Shown here one piece after another: positions 1 through 6,312 of a stretch of DNA of 7,475 nt. The notes under the pieces were generated by a model. The model saw nothing but the letters and a program-made list of their open reading frames with translations, searched no databases and was not told where the DNA came from. Source of the DNA: Treponema sp. (lineage in GTDB: Bacteria; Spirochaetota; Spirochaetia; Treponematales; Breznakiellaceae); contig JAITEW010000126.1 in the NCBI GenBank assembly GCA_031281855.1, forward strand, positions 1 through 7,475. The letters are read 5' to 3'. The translations under genes and the position numbers were made by a program. Every line of letters starts with the position of its first letter. Position 1 is the stretch's first letter.

Positions 1-159
1 GCCGAGAAAATACAAAAAGAGGGCGTCAGCGGCGGCAAAAGGAAGAAGACAGAGGCCCGCGTAGAGCCATACCAGGGACAGGGCATCGGAGAAAAAAGCA
101 GCCCCGCCAAGCAGAAGCCAGACCAGCGCGGCGGCGAGAAGGCCGGGTCCGGGTTTCAT
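1..159 (-). CDS. DUF58-like membrane protein, N-terminal fragment (runs off window)
   Basis: An open frame of 53 codons runs from an ATG at 159-157 to the window edge without a stop, so only the N-terminus is seen. The start overlaps the MoxR stop as ATGA, which argues for translational coupling; no strong ribosome binding site is visible. The peptide begins MKPGPG, followed by a hydrophobic segment at about residues 7-23, a short turn (SDAL), and a second segment at about 27-47 ending in AAADAL. Two closely spaced N-terminal membrane segments followed by a cytoplasmic domain are typical of DUF58 proteins, which are the usual neighbours of MoxR ATPases and carry a vWA-like domain thought to partner them. 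The assignment rests on this hairpin plus gene order; the diagnostic DUF58 domain lies outside the window. It could instead be another membrane protein of a MoxR locus, such as a BatA/BatB-type vWA protein. Confidence 0.72.
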   Translation of the reverse strand, partial: MKPGPGLLAAALVWLLLGGAAFFSDALSLVWLYAGLCLLPFAAADALFLYFLG

Positions 160-1175
160 GCAGGGAGTTCCGGGCCCAAGGAGGCTGAGCCCCTGGGAGC
201 CTCAACTTTGGAAACCAGGTTTTCAACCGCCCTGGTCTCGTTAAGGCCTTCAAGTTCGCTTTCCGCAGAAAGGGTGATCCTGTGCCTAAGCACCGGGACC
301 GCCAGGGCTTTGATATCATCAGGAATGATAAAGTCCCGGCTTTGCAGCAGCGCCCTGGCCCTGGCGCAGCGGACCAGAGCCAGGCTTCCCCGGGGCCCGG
401 CGCCGGTTTCCATGGTTCCGTTGTCCCTTGTCGCCGCAGTAAGGCGTACAGCGTAATCAATAACCGCAGGATCGGAACGGATCGAAGCGGCAAAGCGGCG
501 GATAGAAACAAACTCTTCGGGGGAAAGCGCCGGGTTTAGTCCTGCAAGGGAAAGCTCAGCGCCGGTGCTCCCTGAAAGTACCTGTGCTACCATGGCTTTC
601 TCATCCTCCAGGCCCGGATAGTCAATAAGGAGCTTCATGAGGAAACGGTCTTTTTGGGCGTCAGGCAGGGGGTAGGTTCCTTCGTGCTCATAGGGGTTTT
701 CGGTCGCTAAAACCATAAAGGGGTCCGGCAGAACATAAGCGGCGCCGTCAAGGGTCACCTGGAATTCCTGCATAGCTTCGAAAAGCGCGGCCTGGGTTTT
801 CGCCGGAGACCTGTTGATCTCATCGGCTATAAGGATATTGGTAAAAACAGGGCCCTTCTTGGTGATAAATTTTCCTTCCCTGACATCCAGCATAATGTTG
901 CCTGTGATGTCGCTGGGCATGAGATCCGGGGTAAACTGAATGCGCCTTGAATCCCCGCCAATGGCCCTGGCCAGGGCCCGCACCAGCAGGGTCTTTCCCA
1001 GCCCCGGAACTCCTTCCACCAGCAGGTGGCCCCCCGCGAGGAGGGCAATAAGGGCATGATCCACCAGATCCTTTTGTCCGATAAAAACTTTGGCGATCTC
1101 GGCCCGGACCCTGTCCATAGCGGCAGCCGCTGTTTGCGCAGACATAAGCGGCGCAGTGTTTTCAACTTCTATCAT
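156..1175 (-). CDS. MoxR-family AAA+ ATPase
   Basis: This 339-residue cytoplasmic ATPase is of normal MoxR length. Visible motifs in order are Walker A GVPGLGKT (55-62), the MoxR-typical stretch RIQFTPDLMPSDITG (78-92), Walker B LIADEIN (115-121), sensor 1 ATEN (157-160), an arginine-finger region DAQKDRF (172-178, R177) and a sensor 2 GPRG motif (260-263, R262). All catalytic positions look intact, so it should be active. MoxR proteins form hexameric rings and act as chaperone-like remodellers of partner proteins, often with DUF58 or vWA proteins; here a DUF58-like gene follows by an ATGA overlap. The start ATG (1175-1173) overlaps the stop of the DUF4350-like gene as ATGA and has a TTGGAG element five bases upstream. 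The C-terminal 20 or so residues (EAPRGSASLGPELPA end) are low-complexity and probably a flexible tail. Family assignment is firm; the specific client is unknown. Confidence 0.97.
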   Translation of the reverse strand: MIEVENTAPLMSAQTAAAAMDRVRAEIAKVFIGQKDLVDHALIALLAGGHLLVEGVPGLGKTLLVRALARAIGGDSRRIQFTPDLMPSDITGNIMLDVREGKFITKKGPVFTNILIADEINRSPAKTQAALFEAMQEFQVTLDGAAYVLPDPFMVLATENPYEHEGTYPLPDAQKDRFLMKLLIDYPGLEDEKAMVAQVLSGSTGAELSLAGLNPALSPEEFVSIRRFAASIRSDPAVIDYAVRLTAATRDNGTMETGAGPRGSLALVRCARARALLQSRDFIIPDDIKALAVPVLRHRITLSAESELEGLNETRAVENLVSKVEAPRGSASLGPELPA

Positions 1176-2305
1176 AAACGCTCCAATATAGTTTTCAGAA
1201 TACCTATTGATTTTACAAAGTCTCTGTTCCCAAGGCGCCCTGGAGAAAGCGCTTCCAGGACCGTAGCGGCATCCCGGCGTCCTGACGCCCCGGCCCAGAT
1301 ATCCGAGGCGCTGCGAAGCATTTCATTTTCGCCCCTGAGGCCCTCTTTCTTCGCAAGACGCCGCCTGATTTCATGCGCATAAACAGCCCGGTAACTTTCC
1401 AGGGCTCCGTAACGTTTCAAAAAACGGCCTTCCGCAAGAAACCGCTCATTGAGAAGGCGGCCGGGACGTTCATCATCACCCTTCAGGATGCCAAACACAG
1501 GAATCACGGACCATAACCCGATAACAAGAAGCGCAAGGCCGGACACGATGAGGGCGGAAAAATTCCCGCGCTGAAAAAGCCTGCCTACGAGCCCCTGAAT
1601 CCTCTCCCTGCCGCGGATGAAAAAAATCCCGGGGCTAAAACCCTCCGGTTCCGGGGACCCCGCGAGAAGGCGCCACGAAAGCCGCGCGTTCTGTTCCTTT
1701 CTGAGCGCCCCGGATGTCATGAACCTGGGTTCCCCGGTGACGGTAACGTTTCCCCTGCCCCGTGAAAGCCGGACCAGCCGGACAAGGCCGTTGTAATCCC
1801 GCAGCGCCAGGGCGCTCTCATCCTCAGGAGGCGCAAGGATGATGCTGCCCCCATAGGACGGTTCGGCGGCATCGTAATAGTAACTCAGATCGTCGGGCCA
1901 TTCGCCCCGCTTAAAGCCCAGATTCGAAAGGAACATCCCCTGGATCTCATCTTCGTCCCATTCCCAGGAATAATCCAGACAGAGAATAAGCGATCCGCCT
2001 TTTTCGATCCACGCAAGAAGGTACTCAGCCGCTTCGCCGGTCCAGTCAAACAGGGCGGACTGGATAACAATGGTCCCTTCAGACGCCGCTTTCAGGGCCT
2101 CAAGGTTCCCGTAATCCTTAACCCGCACCGGGCGCCCGGCTCCCGCGAGCCAGCGGTCCAGGGCGAGGTATTCATTGATCCTGGCTTCCCTGGAAGGATC
2201 GATGTACGTATCGACAGGGACAATCTCAAAAAGCGACCACAGCACAAAGGCAATAACCCCCAGGATTGCCAGCCCCGCGCCGAACCAGACAAGATGCTTA
2301 CGCAA
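1172..2305 (-). CDS. DUF4350-like membrane protein (TTG start)
   Basis: I place the start at TTG 2305-2303, giving 377 residues. A perfect AAGGAGGT lies six bases upstream (plus-strand 2311-2318), and the protein then opens MRKHLVWFGAG directly into a membrane segment (about residues 6-27). A longer reading from TTG 2386 would overlap the upstream gene by 89 bases and add a charged, unlikely leader. After the first segment comes a soluble extracytoplasmic region with an alternating strand/helix pattern (GTIVIQSALFDW, then AWIEKGGSLILCLDY), a second membrane segment at about 250-273, and a basic cytoplasmic tail of about 100 residues containing RFLKRYGALESYRAVYAHEI. This two-span layout and tail fit DUF4350 proteins, whose outer domain resembles GldG-type ABC-associated proteins. 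The gene overlaps the DUF4129 gene by 8 bases and MoxR by ATGA. Function is unknown; it probably anchors part of a MoxR-associated membrane complex. Confidence 0.8.
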   Translation of the reverse strand: MRKHLVWFGAGLAILGVIAFVLWSLFEIVPVDTYIDPSREARINEYLALDRWLAGAGRPVRVKDYGNLEALKAASEGTIVIQSALFDWTGEAAEYLLAWIEKGGSLILCLDYSWEWDEDEIQGMFLSNLGFKRGEWPDDLSYYYDAAEPSYGGSIILAPPEDESALALRDYNGLVRLVRLSRGRGNVTVTGEPRFMTSGALRKEQNARLSWRLLAGSPEPEGFSPGIFFIRGRERIQGLVGRLFQRGNFSALIVSGLALLVIGLWSVIPVFGILKGDDERPGRLLNERFLAEGRFLKRYGALESYRAVYAHEIRRRLAKKEGLRGENEMLRSASDIWAGASGRRDAATVLEALSPGRLGNRDFVKSIGILKTILERL

Positions 2306-3779
2306 CCGGGACCTCCTTGAGGCTTCTGCCGAATTCCAGGGCTTTTTCAAAACTCCCTTCACCGGGGATTTGCCCGCCGTAAGCAAGGAGGACCCAGTTC
2401 TTCACCAGTTCCCCAAACCCCCCGGGGTCGGGACCGAAACGGGTACGAACCAAATCCAGGCAGTCATATTCGGTAGCGTCTTGCGGGAACGAAAGAGAAC
2501 GGTAGCGGGTATAAGCGGTAATGGTCCCGCAGAGGCAGGCGGCCCAGGCTTCCCTGACGCTGCCCTGTGCGTACCATGCCGCGGCTTTTTCAAAAAGCTT
2601 TTCCGGGCTTTCAACGGAAACCTGGGAGATGCGGAATACGCCGTCCCTTTTCCCGCTCTGAGCGGAGGAACGGCGCAGCTGGTAAAGCCTGATAAAAGCG
2701 AAGACCCCAAACCCCGCTATAGCCAGAACGATAAGGGCCCTTAGAACAACAGCGAACATCTGCTTAAGCTGTTCAAGCCATGGGGCGAAATTGATATCCC
2801 TGTCCTTCATGGGGGATTTTTTATCTTTCAGTTGAATTTCCCAGCCTTCTTTGACGCTGCCGAACTCATCCGATTCAAGTATTTCATTGAGGCTTTCCCA
2901 AGAGGCATCTTCTAAAGGCATAAAAGTTTCGGGAAAATAAACTTTAGGTTCCGGCGCCGGTTCTTCCTCATCAGCCCTAAGGGAAAGGGGGGTAAGCATA
3001 AACATAAAACCCAGAAACAGAGCGGCGCCTTTCACCGCAGGCCTGGAGGTAAATTTCTGAAAAAGGAGCCTGATGTCCCAGCCTTCCGTTTCCACCCTGC
3101 TGTTGATATAGAGGCCGAAACCACTACAGACATACATACTTTCAACAAGAATATAATTGAAACAGTAAGCGGCGTATAGATAAAGCTCGGCGTTGATGAG
3201 CTTGTTCCAAAGGGACCAGGAAAAATCGGGAAAGAACAATTCCGCGGTAGCGGTAAAAAAAATGACTTCCCCTCCTAAAAGGCCCGCTTCCAGAACCAGC
3301 CCAAGGCTCGAAAGGAGGGCGCAGAAATTGAGCCCCCCGGTACGGAGAGTTTTCTTTCGCTCCCTGTACTGCTTGCCTTTGAGCCTTTCCAGAATACGCA
3401 GGGACATGCACGCGGAACGGAAGGGGCTGAAACGCCGCCAGAGAAGATCCCCGGGAAGCCCGCGGAAAACGGTCCCGGCCAGACCCGGGAGCACAAAACG
3501 AAAACCATTCTGCCCGGGGGTTCTGAAAAACCGCGCCTGAACCGCATGCAAGGCGAGACGGTCAAAAAGGGGTTTGAGCCACCAGAGGATGATCCAGGAA
3601 AACTGCCGGAAGCCTTCAGGGATAAACCTGAGGCAGAACGCGGCGATCCAGACAGGCAGGGCAAAGAGGGAAAGGATGTAAAGAAAATTATCCCTCCAAA
3701 GGAGAATACCTGAGTCCGCGGCTTCCCAGACGCTCCTCCGCCTTAAAGCCAGAACACTGAACGAACCAGGGGGGCTCAT
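2298..3779 (-). CDS. Multi-spanning membrane protein with C-terminal DUF4129-like domain
   Basis: This 493-residue protein has two visible halves. Residues 1-245 are a membrane module with hydrophobic segments near 32-52, 60-75, 148-183 and 196-222 and the motif WWLKPLFDRLALH (66-78). Residues 249-270 look like a signal peptide (basic start, GAALFLGFMFMLTPLSL, then LRA before DEEEP). They are followed by an acidic extracytoplasmic stretch, a membrane segment at about 341-366, and a cytoplasmic helical domain (about 393-490) with PEKLFEKAAAWYAQGSVREAW and FGELVKNWVLLAYGG, the pattern of DUF4129. DUF4129 domains occur in transglutaminase-like and MoxR-cluster membrane proteins; no transglutaminase Cys-His-Asp domain is visible here. 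The ATG at 3779-3777 overlaps the SpoIIM-like stop as ATGA and has GGGAGG upstream. The gene ends 8 bases inside the DUF4350-like gene. The DUF4129 call is from pattern memory; the enzymatic role, if any, is unknown. Confidence 0.78.
   Translation of the reverse strand: MSPPGSFSVLALRRRSVWEAADSGILLWRDNFLYILSLFALPVWIAAFCLRFIPEGFRQFSWIILWWLKPLFDRLALHAVQARFFRTPGQNGFRFVLPGLAGTVFRGLPGDLLWRRFSPFRSACMSLRILERLKGKQYRERKKTLRTGGLNFCALLSSLGLVLEAGLLGGEVIFFTATAELFFPDFSWSLWNKLINAELYLYAAYCFNYILVESMYVCSGFGLYINSRVETEGWDIRLLFQKFTSRPAVKGAALFLGFMFMLTPLSLRADEEEPAPEPKVYFPETFMPLEDASWESLNEILESDEFGSVKEGWEIQLKDKKSPMKDRDINFAPWLEQLKQMFAVVLRALIVLAIAGFGVFAFIRLYQLRRSSAQSGKRDGVFRISQVSVESPEKLFEKAAAWYAQGSVREAWAACLCGTITAYTRYRSLSFPQDATEYDCLDLVRTRFGPDPGGFGELVKNWVLLAYGGQIPGEGSFEKALEFGRSLKEVPVA
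2311..2318 (-). promoter_or_regulatory. Perfect ribosome binding site that fixes the TTG start of the DUF4350-like gene
   Basis: On the minus strand the sequence reads AAGGAGGT, full complementarity to the 3' end of 16S rRNA, ending five bases before the TTG at 2305. It lies within the last codons of the upstream DUF4129 gene (AAG GAG GTC CCG GTT GCG TAA), encoding KEVPVA. The site is therefore dual-use: it encodes protein and drives initiation of the next gene. It is the main reason for choosing TTG 2305 over the longer frame. Confidence 0.85.
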
Positions 3780-4735
3780 TTTTTCTTCCTCCCTGCAAAA
3801 ACAAAATAGAGCGCCAGAAGGACCCAGAGCGCCGCGCCTGCGGCATAGCGCAGCTCCGCCGGGATCTGGTGCCTTGAGGACCAGAAGGCCTCTATAACGG
3901 CGGCCATAACCAGCATTACGCCGGCGCCTGATATAAGGGGAAGCGCGGCCTTTCCTGCCAGCTTAACCGAAGCGGTCCGGGAAAGGCCCTGGGTGATAAA
4001 GAGCCGGTAGCCCAGGAGAAGCCCCCCTTGGGCGCTGAAAAGTATCGCCGTGAGTTCAAGGGCACTGTGCCCGATGACAAAGGGAAAAAAAGTCCCGCCG
4101 AATCCCAGGCCGATAATATGCCCCGCAGCGGCTCCCAAAAAAACAGCGTTAATACAAAGGAGAAGGAGGCTTCCGAAACCGGCCAGAATTCCTCCGGCGA
4201 ATGTCCTGAAGGCGATGGAAACATTATTATAAATATAATAACCGAACATGTCCGCGTCGGAACTTACGTCCCTGGGGGTAAGAAAATGGCTGCTTTCGGG
4301 ATCGTACATTCTCTCCAGGTCCCAGGCCTGGTCCTCGCCCATGATCTCGTACACCATAGGCGGGTAGCGCACGCAGAGATACCCGAAGAAAACAGCTATG
4401 CCGTAAAAAATAAGCGCCGCTGTTCCCAGACTGCGCCATTGGGAGCGGACAGCCTGGGGGAAAGTTCTGAGCAGAAAATCCGCAGCCTCTTTAAGCGAGA
4501 AAGACCGCTTGCTGTAAAGAAGCTGGTTCCCTTCAAGCACCAGGGCGTTGAGACGTTCAATTATGGAAGGATCGAAACCGTGCGCCCTGGCGGTATTGAG
4601 ATCCTGGGTAAGTTCACGGTAATAACGCGGGAACAGCGCGGCCTGTTCTTTAAGATCCCTGCGGCTGCCCCGGACAAGCTTTTCAAAGTTGTTCCAGAAA
4701 GCTTCCCTGCGGCTGACAAAACTCTGCTGGGTCAT
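3776..4735 (-). CDS. SpoIIM/DUF95-like integral membrane protein
   Basis: The product is 319 residues from the ATG at 4735-4733, chosen because it overlaps the RDD stop as ATGA. An upstream in-frame ATG at 4870 would overlap the RDD gene by 139 bases and encodes an arginine-rich leader that is a shadow of the RDD repeat. Residues 1-100 are soluble and helical (SRREAFWNNFEKLVRGSRRD). Membrane segments follow at about 104-122, 178-205, 217-245, 264-285 and 296-314, ending in a basic GRKKK tail. The SpoIIM-family signature is clear: NNVSIAFRTFAGGILAGFGS (170-189) and GHSALELTAI (222-231). In endospore formers SpoIIM acts in septal peptidoglycan degradation during engulfment with SpoIID and SpoIIP. 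Homologues outside spore formers, especially beside RDD and MoxR genes, have no settled function, and nothing here suggests sporulation. The gene sits in the middle of the coupled operon. Confidence 0.9.
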   Translation of the reverse strand: MTQQSFVSRREAFWNNFEKLVRGSRRDLKEQAALFPRYYRELTQDLNTARAHGFDPSIIERLNALVLEGNQLLYSKRSFSLKEAADFLLRTFPQAVRSQWRSLGTAALIFYGIAVFFGYLCVRYPPMVYEIMGEDQAWDLERMYDPESSHFLTPRDVSSDADMFGYYIYNNVSIAFRTFAGGILAGFGSLLLLCINAVFLGAAAGHIIGLGFGGTFFPFVIGHSALELTAILFSAQGGLLLGYRLFITQGLSRTASVKLAGKAALPLISGAGVMLVMAAVIEAFWSSRHQIPAELRYAAGAALWVLLALYFVFAGRKKK

Positions 4736-5532
4736 GTAACACCGATTAAGGTACGGGCAATTCCCAGGAGATAGGCCGATTCTGATGAATCGGCTCCGGG
4801 TTCTGATAGACCAGCTCCTGATTCTGAAACGCCGCAGGCTGCTTCCTTCTGCCTCAGTTGCGCGGCCCACGGGCGGGCTATCTCATCGGCCAGTTCCCTG
4901 CCCAACAGGGGATAGCGGCGGGCGAACATAAGAAGCCCCTGTTTTTCCTCAAACGTAAGCTGCCTGCCCGGAATCACGGCAGGAATGTCAGCGAGCCACG
5001 GAAGGGCCTGCTGCTTCCGGAACGCCGGAGCGGTGAACCTCCCGGGCAGCCTGGAACTGGAGGTATAGACCACCAGGGTGTCCCCGGCCCAGTCGCCGAA
5101 ACGCCTGAAGCCCTTGCTTACAGACATGCAGAGAAAAGCAATCAGATAGAGGTAGAGAAAACCATCGGCAAACCTGAGGAGATTCCGCAGAAACGAAGCG
5201 CCGGGATTTACCGGCGAACCGTCGCTCCTCACCACCCGGATTCCCATAAGGCGCTTCCCCGGAGTCTGTCCGTTCCGGAAAATCTCGAAAGCCGCGTGGT
5301 AGAACCAGTCCAGGGCAAAATTCAGGATAAGGTACAGCCAAATGCCCATAATCTTGTGGAGTATACTGACTACAATGAGGAGGCCGAAAACCGCAACCCC
5401 TTTAATGAGGCAGTCAATTCCCCAGGCGCAGACCCTGACAGGAAACCCTGCGGGAAAAAGCACGAATTCTATCCCTTCAGGAGTCTGTACCCTCAGGGAC
5501 GAATCAATCCCGGTACGCTCAAAACCGGTCAT
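4732..5532 (-). CDS. RDD-family membrane protein
   Basis: This 266-residue protein starts VQTPEGIEFVLFPAGFPVRV, the usual opening of RDD proteins. The family's Arg and two Asp positions fit R33, D40 and D75. Membrane segments lie at about 40-58, 64-82 and 122-138. The signatures GQTPGKRLMGIRVV (89-101 region) and RRFGDWAGDTLVV (143-155) are textbook. After the membrane domain there is an unusually long cytoplasmic tail (about 155-266) containing a basic and helical section and a degenerate heptapeptide repeat at 231-251. RDD proteins are small integral membrane proteins; some have been linked to ion transport, but most are uncharacterised. The ATG at 5532-5530 overlaps the stop of the preceding gene as TGATG, and its own stop overlaps the SpoIIM-like ATG. 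Family is certain, function is not. Confidence 0.95.
   Translation of the reverse strand: MTGFERTGIDSSLRVQTPEGIEFVLFPAGFPVRVCAWGIDCLIKGVAVFGLLIVVSILHKIMGIWLYLILNFALDWFYHAAFEIFRNGQTPGKRLMGIRVVRSDGSPVNPGASFLRNLLRFADGFLYLYLIAFLCMSVSKGFRRFGDWAGDTLVVYTSSSRLPGRFTAPAFRKQQALPWLADIPAVIPGRQLTFEEKQGLLMFARRYPLLGRELADEIARPWAAQLRQKEAACGVSESGAGLSEPGADSSESAYLLGIARTLIGVT
4778..4840. repeat. Three degenerate 21-bp tandem repeats inside the RDD gene
   Basis: Three units at 4778-4798, 4799-4819 and 4820-4840 all begin G(A/G)TTCTGA and have a 21-base period. In the RDD reading frame they encode three heptapeptides, AACGVSE, SGAGLSE and PGADSSE (residues 231-251). A period divisible by three keeps the frame, so copy number could vary without breaking the gene. 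The third unit is the most diverged. Confidence 0.75.
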
Positions 5533-6056
5533 CAGCCTAATGCCATAACCACCGCTGCGATTATCCCCGCAATGACCAAAACAGGAATAAACGCAAGACT
5601 GATAATCGCCAAGATCCCCAGGTATTTCCAGAGAGATTTGTTGTTTTTGAAGGCCGCTTCCAAATCCTGGTCCGCCCCGTTCCGCATATAACTGCGGATC
5701 TTGTTCCCGAAGTTATAGATGAAAAGTGATGGGAACAAATAGAGAACCGCATAGATGAGGAAAAGAACCCCTGTGGAAGCGGCAAAAACCGCTCCAATTA
5801 CATCGCTATAAGCCTCGATACCCGGTATGGATCCCCAGACTTCGGACACCGTTGAAAACAGAGCGATAAAACCAATCCCGCCGAGAAACATACCGCCGCA
5901 GCTTATGAAACCCAGAATACCGATAAACCGGAGCCACGGCGAAGCCCCTTTAAGGTGTATCAGCATAGTTTCCGTCAGCAACCCCTGCGAAACCAGGGGC
6001 TTTACCGGACTGACATTCGCCTCAGGACTCTGGTAAGGGTTATTCGTGTCTGACAT
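5532..6056 (-). CDS. Small membrane protein, DUF5362-like, first gene of the operon
   Basis: This 174-residue protein has a short polar N-terminus with an NPYQSPEA motif (6-13), then hydrophobic regions at about 42-70, 86-115 and 143-173. The loop between the second and third spans is basic and polar (NKIRSYMRNGADQDLEAAFKNNKSLWKYLGI). The layout, with KGASPWLRFIGILGFI leading into the first span and an AAFKNNKSLWKYLGIL segment before the last, matches my memory of DUF5362 proteins, which have no known function. The ATG at 6056-6054 has a strong AGGAGG five bases upstream and an extended -10 promoter about 30 bases upstream. It is therefore the first gene of the transcript. Its stop overlaps the RDD start by one base (TGATG). 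The gene is certainly coding; the family label is tentative. Confidence 0.85.
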   Translation of the reverse strand: MSDTNNPYQSPEANVSPVKPLVSQGLLTETMLIHLKGASPWLRFIGILGFISCGGMFLGGIGFIALFSTVSEVWGSIPGIEAYSDVIGAVFAASTGVLFLIYAVLYLFPSLFIYNFGNKIRSYMRNGADQDLEAAFKNNKSLWKYLGILAIISLAFIPVLVIAGIIAAVVMALG

Positions 6057-6061
6057 AGTTC

Positions 6062-6067
6062 CCTCCT
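6062..6067 (-). promoter_or_regulatory. Ribosome binding site of the first operon gene
   Basis: The minus strand reads AGGAGG five bases before the ATG at 6056. It is one of the two strongest such sites in the operon and supports 6056 as the true start. Confidence 0.8.
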
Positions 6068-6086
6068 CTTGTTTCTTCTATAATAG

Positions 6087-6115
6087 ATTATACCATCCCT
6101 ATGGGCAAGCCTTAA
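6087..6115 (-). promoter_or_regulatory. Extended -10 promoter for the MoxR-cluster operon
   Basis: On the minus strand a perfect TATAAT (6092-6087) is preceded by TGG, giving the extended -10 form TGnTATAAT. A weak -35 candidate TTAAGG lies at 6115-6110 with a 17-base spacer. Transcription would start near 6080, leaving a leader of roughly 25 bases that is mostly ribosome binding site. Sigma-70-type recognition is inferred from the consensus match. Confidence 0.72.
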
Positions 6116-6138
6116 CCCATCAGGCCCTTCAGGATGAG

Positions 6139-6168
6139 TTGATTTACCCGCCTCTAATCAGGTATACT
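6139..6168 (+). promoter_or_regulatory. Promoter for the tRNA-Thr gene
   Basis: A -35 candidate TTGATT (6139-6144) and a -10 TATACT (6163-6168) are separated by 18 bases. Expected initiation near 6175 leaves a leader of about 19 bases before the mature tRNA at 6194. It faces away from the operon promoter, with about 23 bases between the two -35 elements. Confidence 0.62.
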
Positions 6169-6193
6169 TTTTATCTATTTGTCCTGTTGTCTT

Positions 6194-6266
6194 GCCAAGA
6201 TGGCTCAGTTGGCAGAGCGGCGCACTCGTAATGCGCAGGTCCCGGGTTCGATTCCCGGTCTTGGCT
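6194..6266 (+). tRNA. tRNA-Thr (anticodon CGU)
   Basis: A complete 73-base cloverleaf is visible. The acceptor stem GCCAAGA pairs perfectly with TCTTGGC. The D stem is GCTC/GAGC with loop AGTTGGCA. The anticodon stem is GCGCA/TGCGC with loop CTCGTAA, putting the anticodon CGT at 6227-6229 to read ACG. The T arm is CCGGG-TTCGATT-CCCGG, and the variable loop is five bases. The discriminator base is T and no CCA is encoded (the next bases are GATG), so the CCA end must be added by nucleotidyltransferase. ACG can also be read by a UGU isoacceptor, so this is probably the dedicated reader of that codon in a GC-rich genome. Confidence 0.98.
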
Positions 6267-6283
6267 GATGTAATTCCTTATGG

Positions 6284-6302
6284 AAACTCAACCGGAGTTT
6301 TT
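6284..6302 (+). terminator. Possible weak terminator after the tRNA
   Basis: AAACTC (6284-6289) pairs with GAGTTT (6295-6300) around the loop AACCG, and the T run extends to 6302. The stem is only six pairs and AT-rich and the T tract is short, so it is a weak intrinsic terminator at best. Read on the minus strand, the same hairpin lies just past the lipoprotein stop at 6313 and could act for both converging transcripts. Confidence 0.38.
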
Positions 6303-6312
6303 AGAGGCTCCC

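Noticed and set aside
26..511. 161-codon minus-strand frame overlapping the MoxR C-terminus and the DUF58-like start
   Set aside because: It is out of frame with both the MoxR motifs and the two-span DUF58-like N-terminus, and is proline/arginine-rich as expected for a shadow frame.
3776..4735. Sporulation function from the SpoIIM-like domain
   Set aside because: The domain is widespread in non-sporulating bacteria beside RDD and MoxR genes, and no other sporulation gene is present.
4028..4774. 248-codon open frame on the plus strand, antisense to the SpoIIM-like gene
   Set aside because: It lies opposite a protein with clear SpoIIM family motifs and five membrane spans. Its own translation is low-complexity and shows no domain; it reflects GC-rich antisense codon structure.
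4736..4870. Upstream ATG at 4870 as start of the SpoIIM-like gene
   Set aside because: It would overlap the RDD gene by 139 bases, and the extra residues (repeated FRIRSWSIRTRSRFIRI) are an out-of-frame reading of the RDD tail repeat. The ATGA start at 4735 is far more natural.
4858..5691. 277-codon plus-strand frame opposite the RDD gene
   Set aside because: It is the mirror of a textbook RDD protein and crosses a gene junction; no recognisable domain and no ribosome binding signal.
6194..6266. tRNA as attachment site of an integrated element
   Set aside because: No integrase gene and no second copy of the tRNA 3' end are seen in the window; both flanks look like ordinary chromosome.
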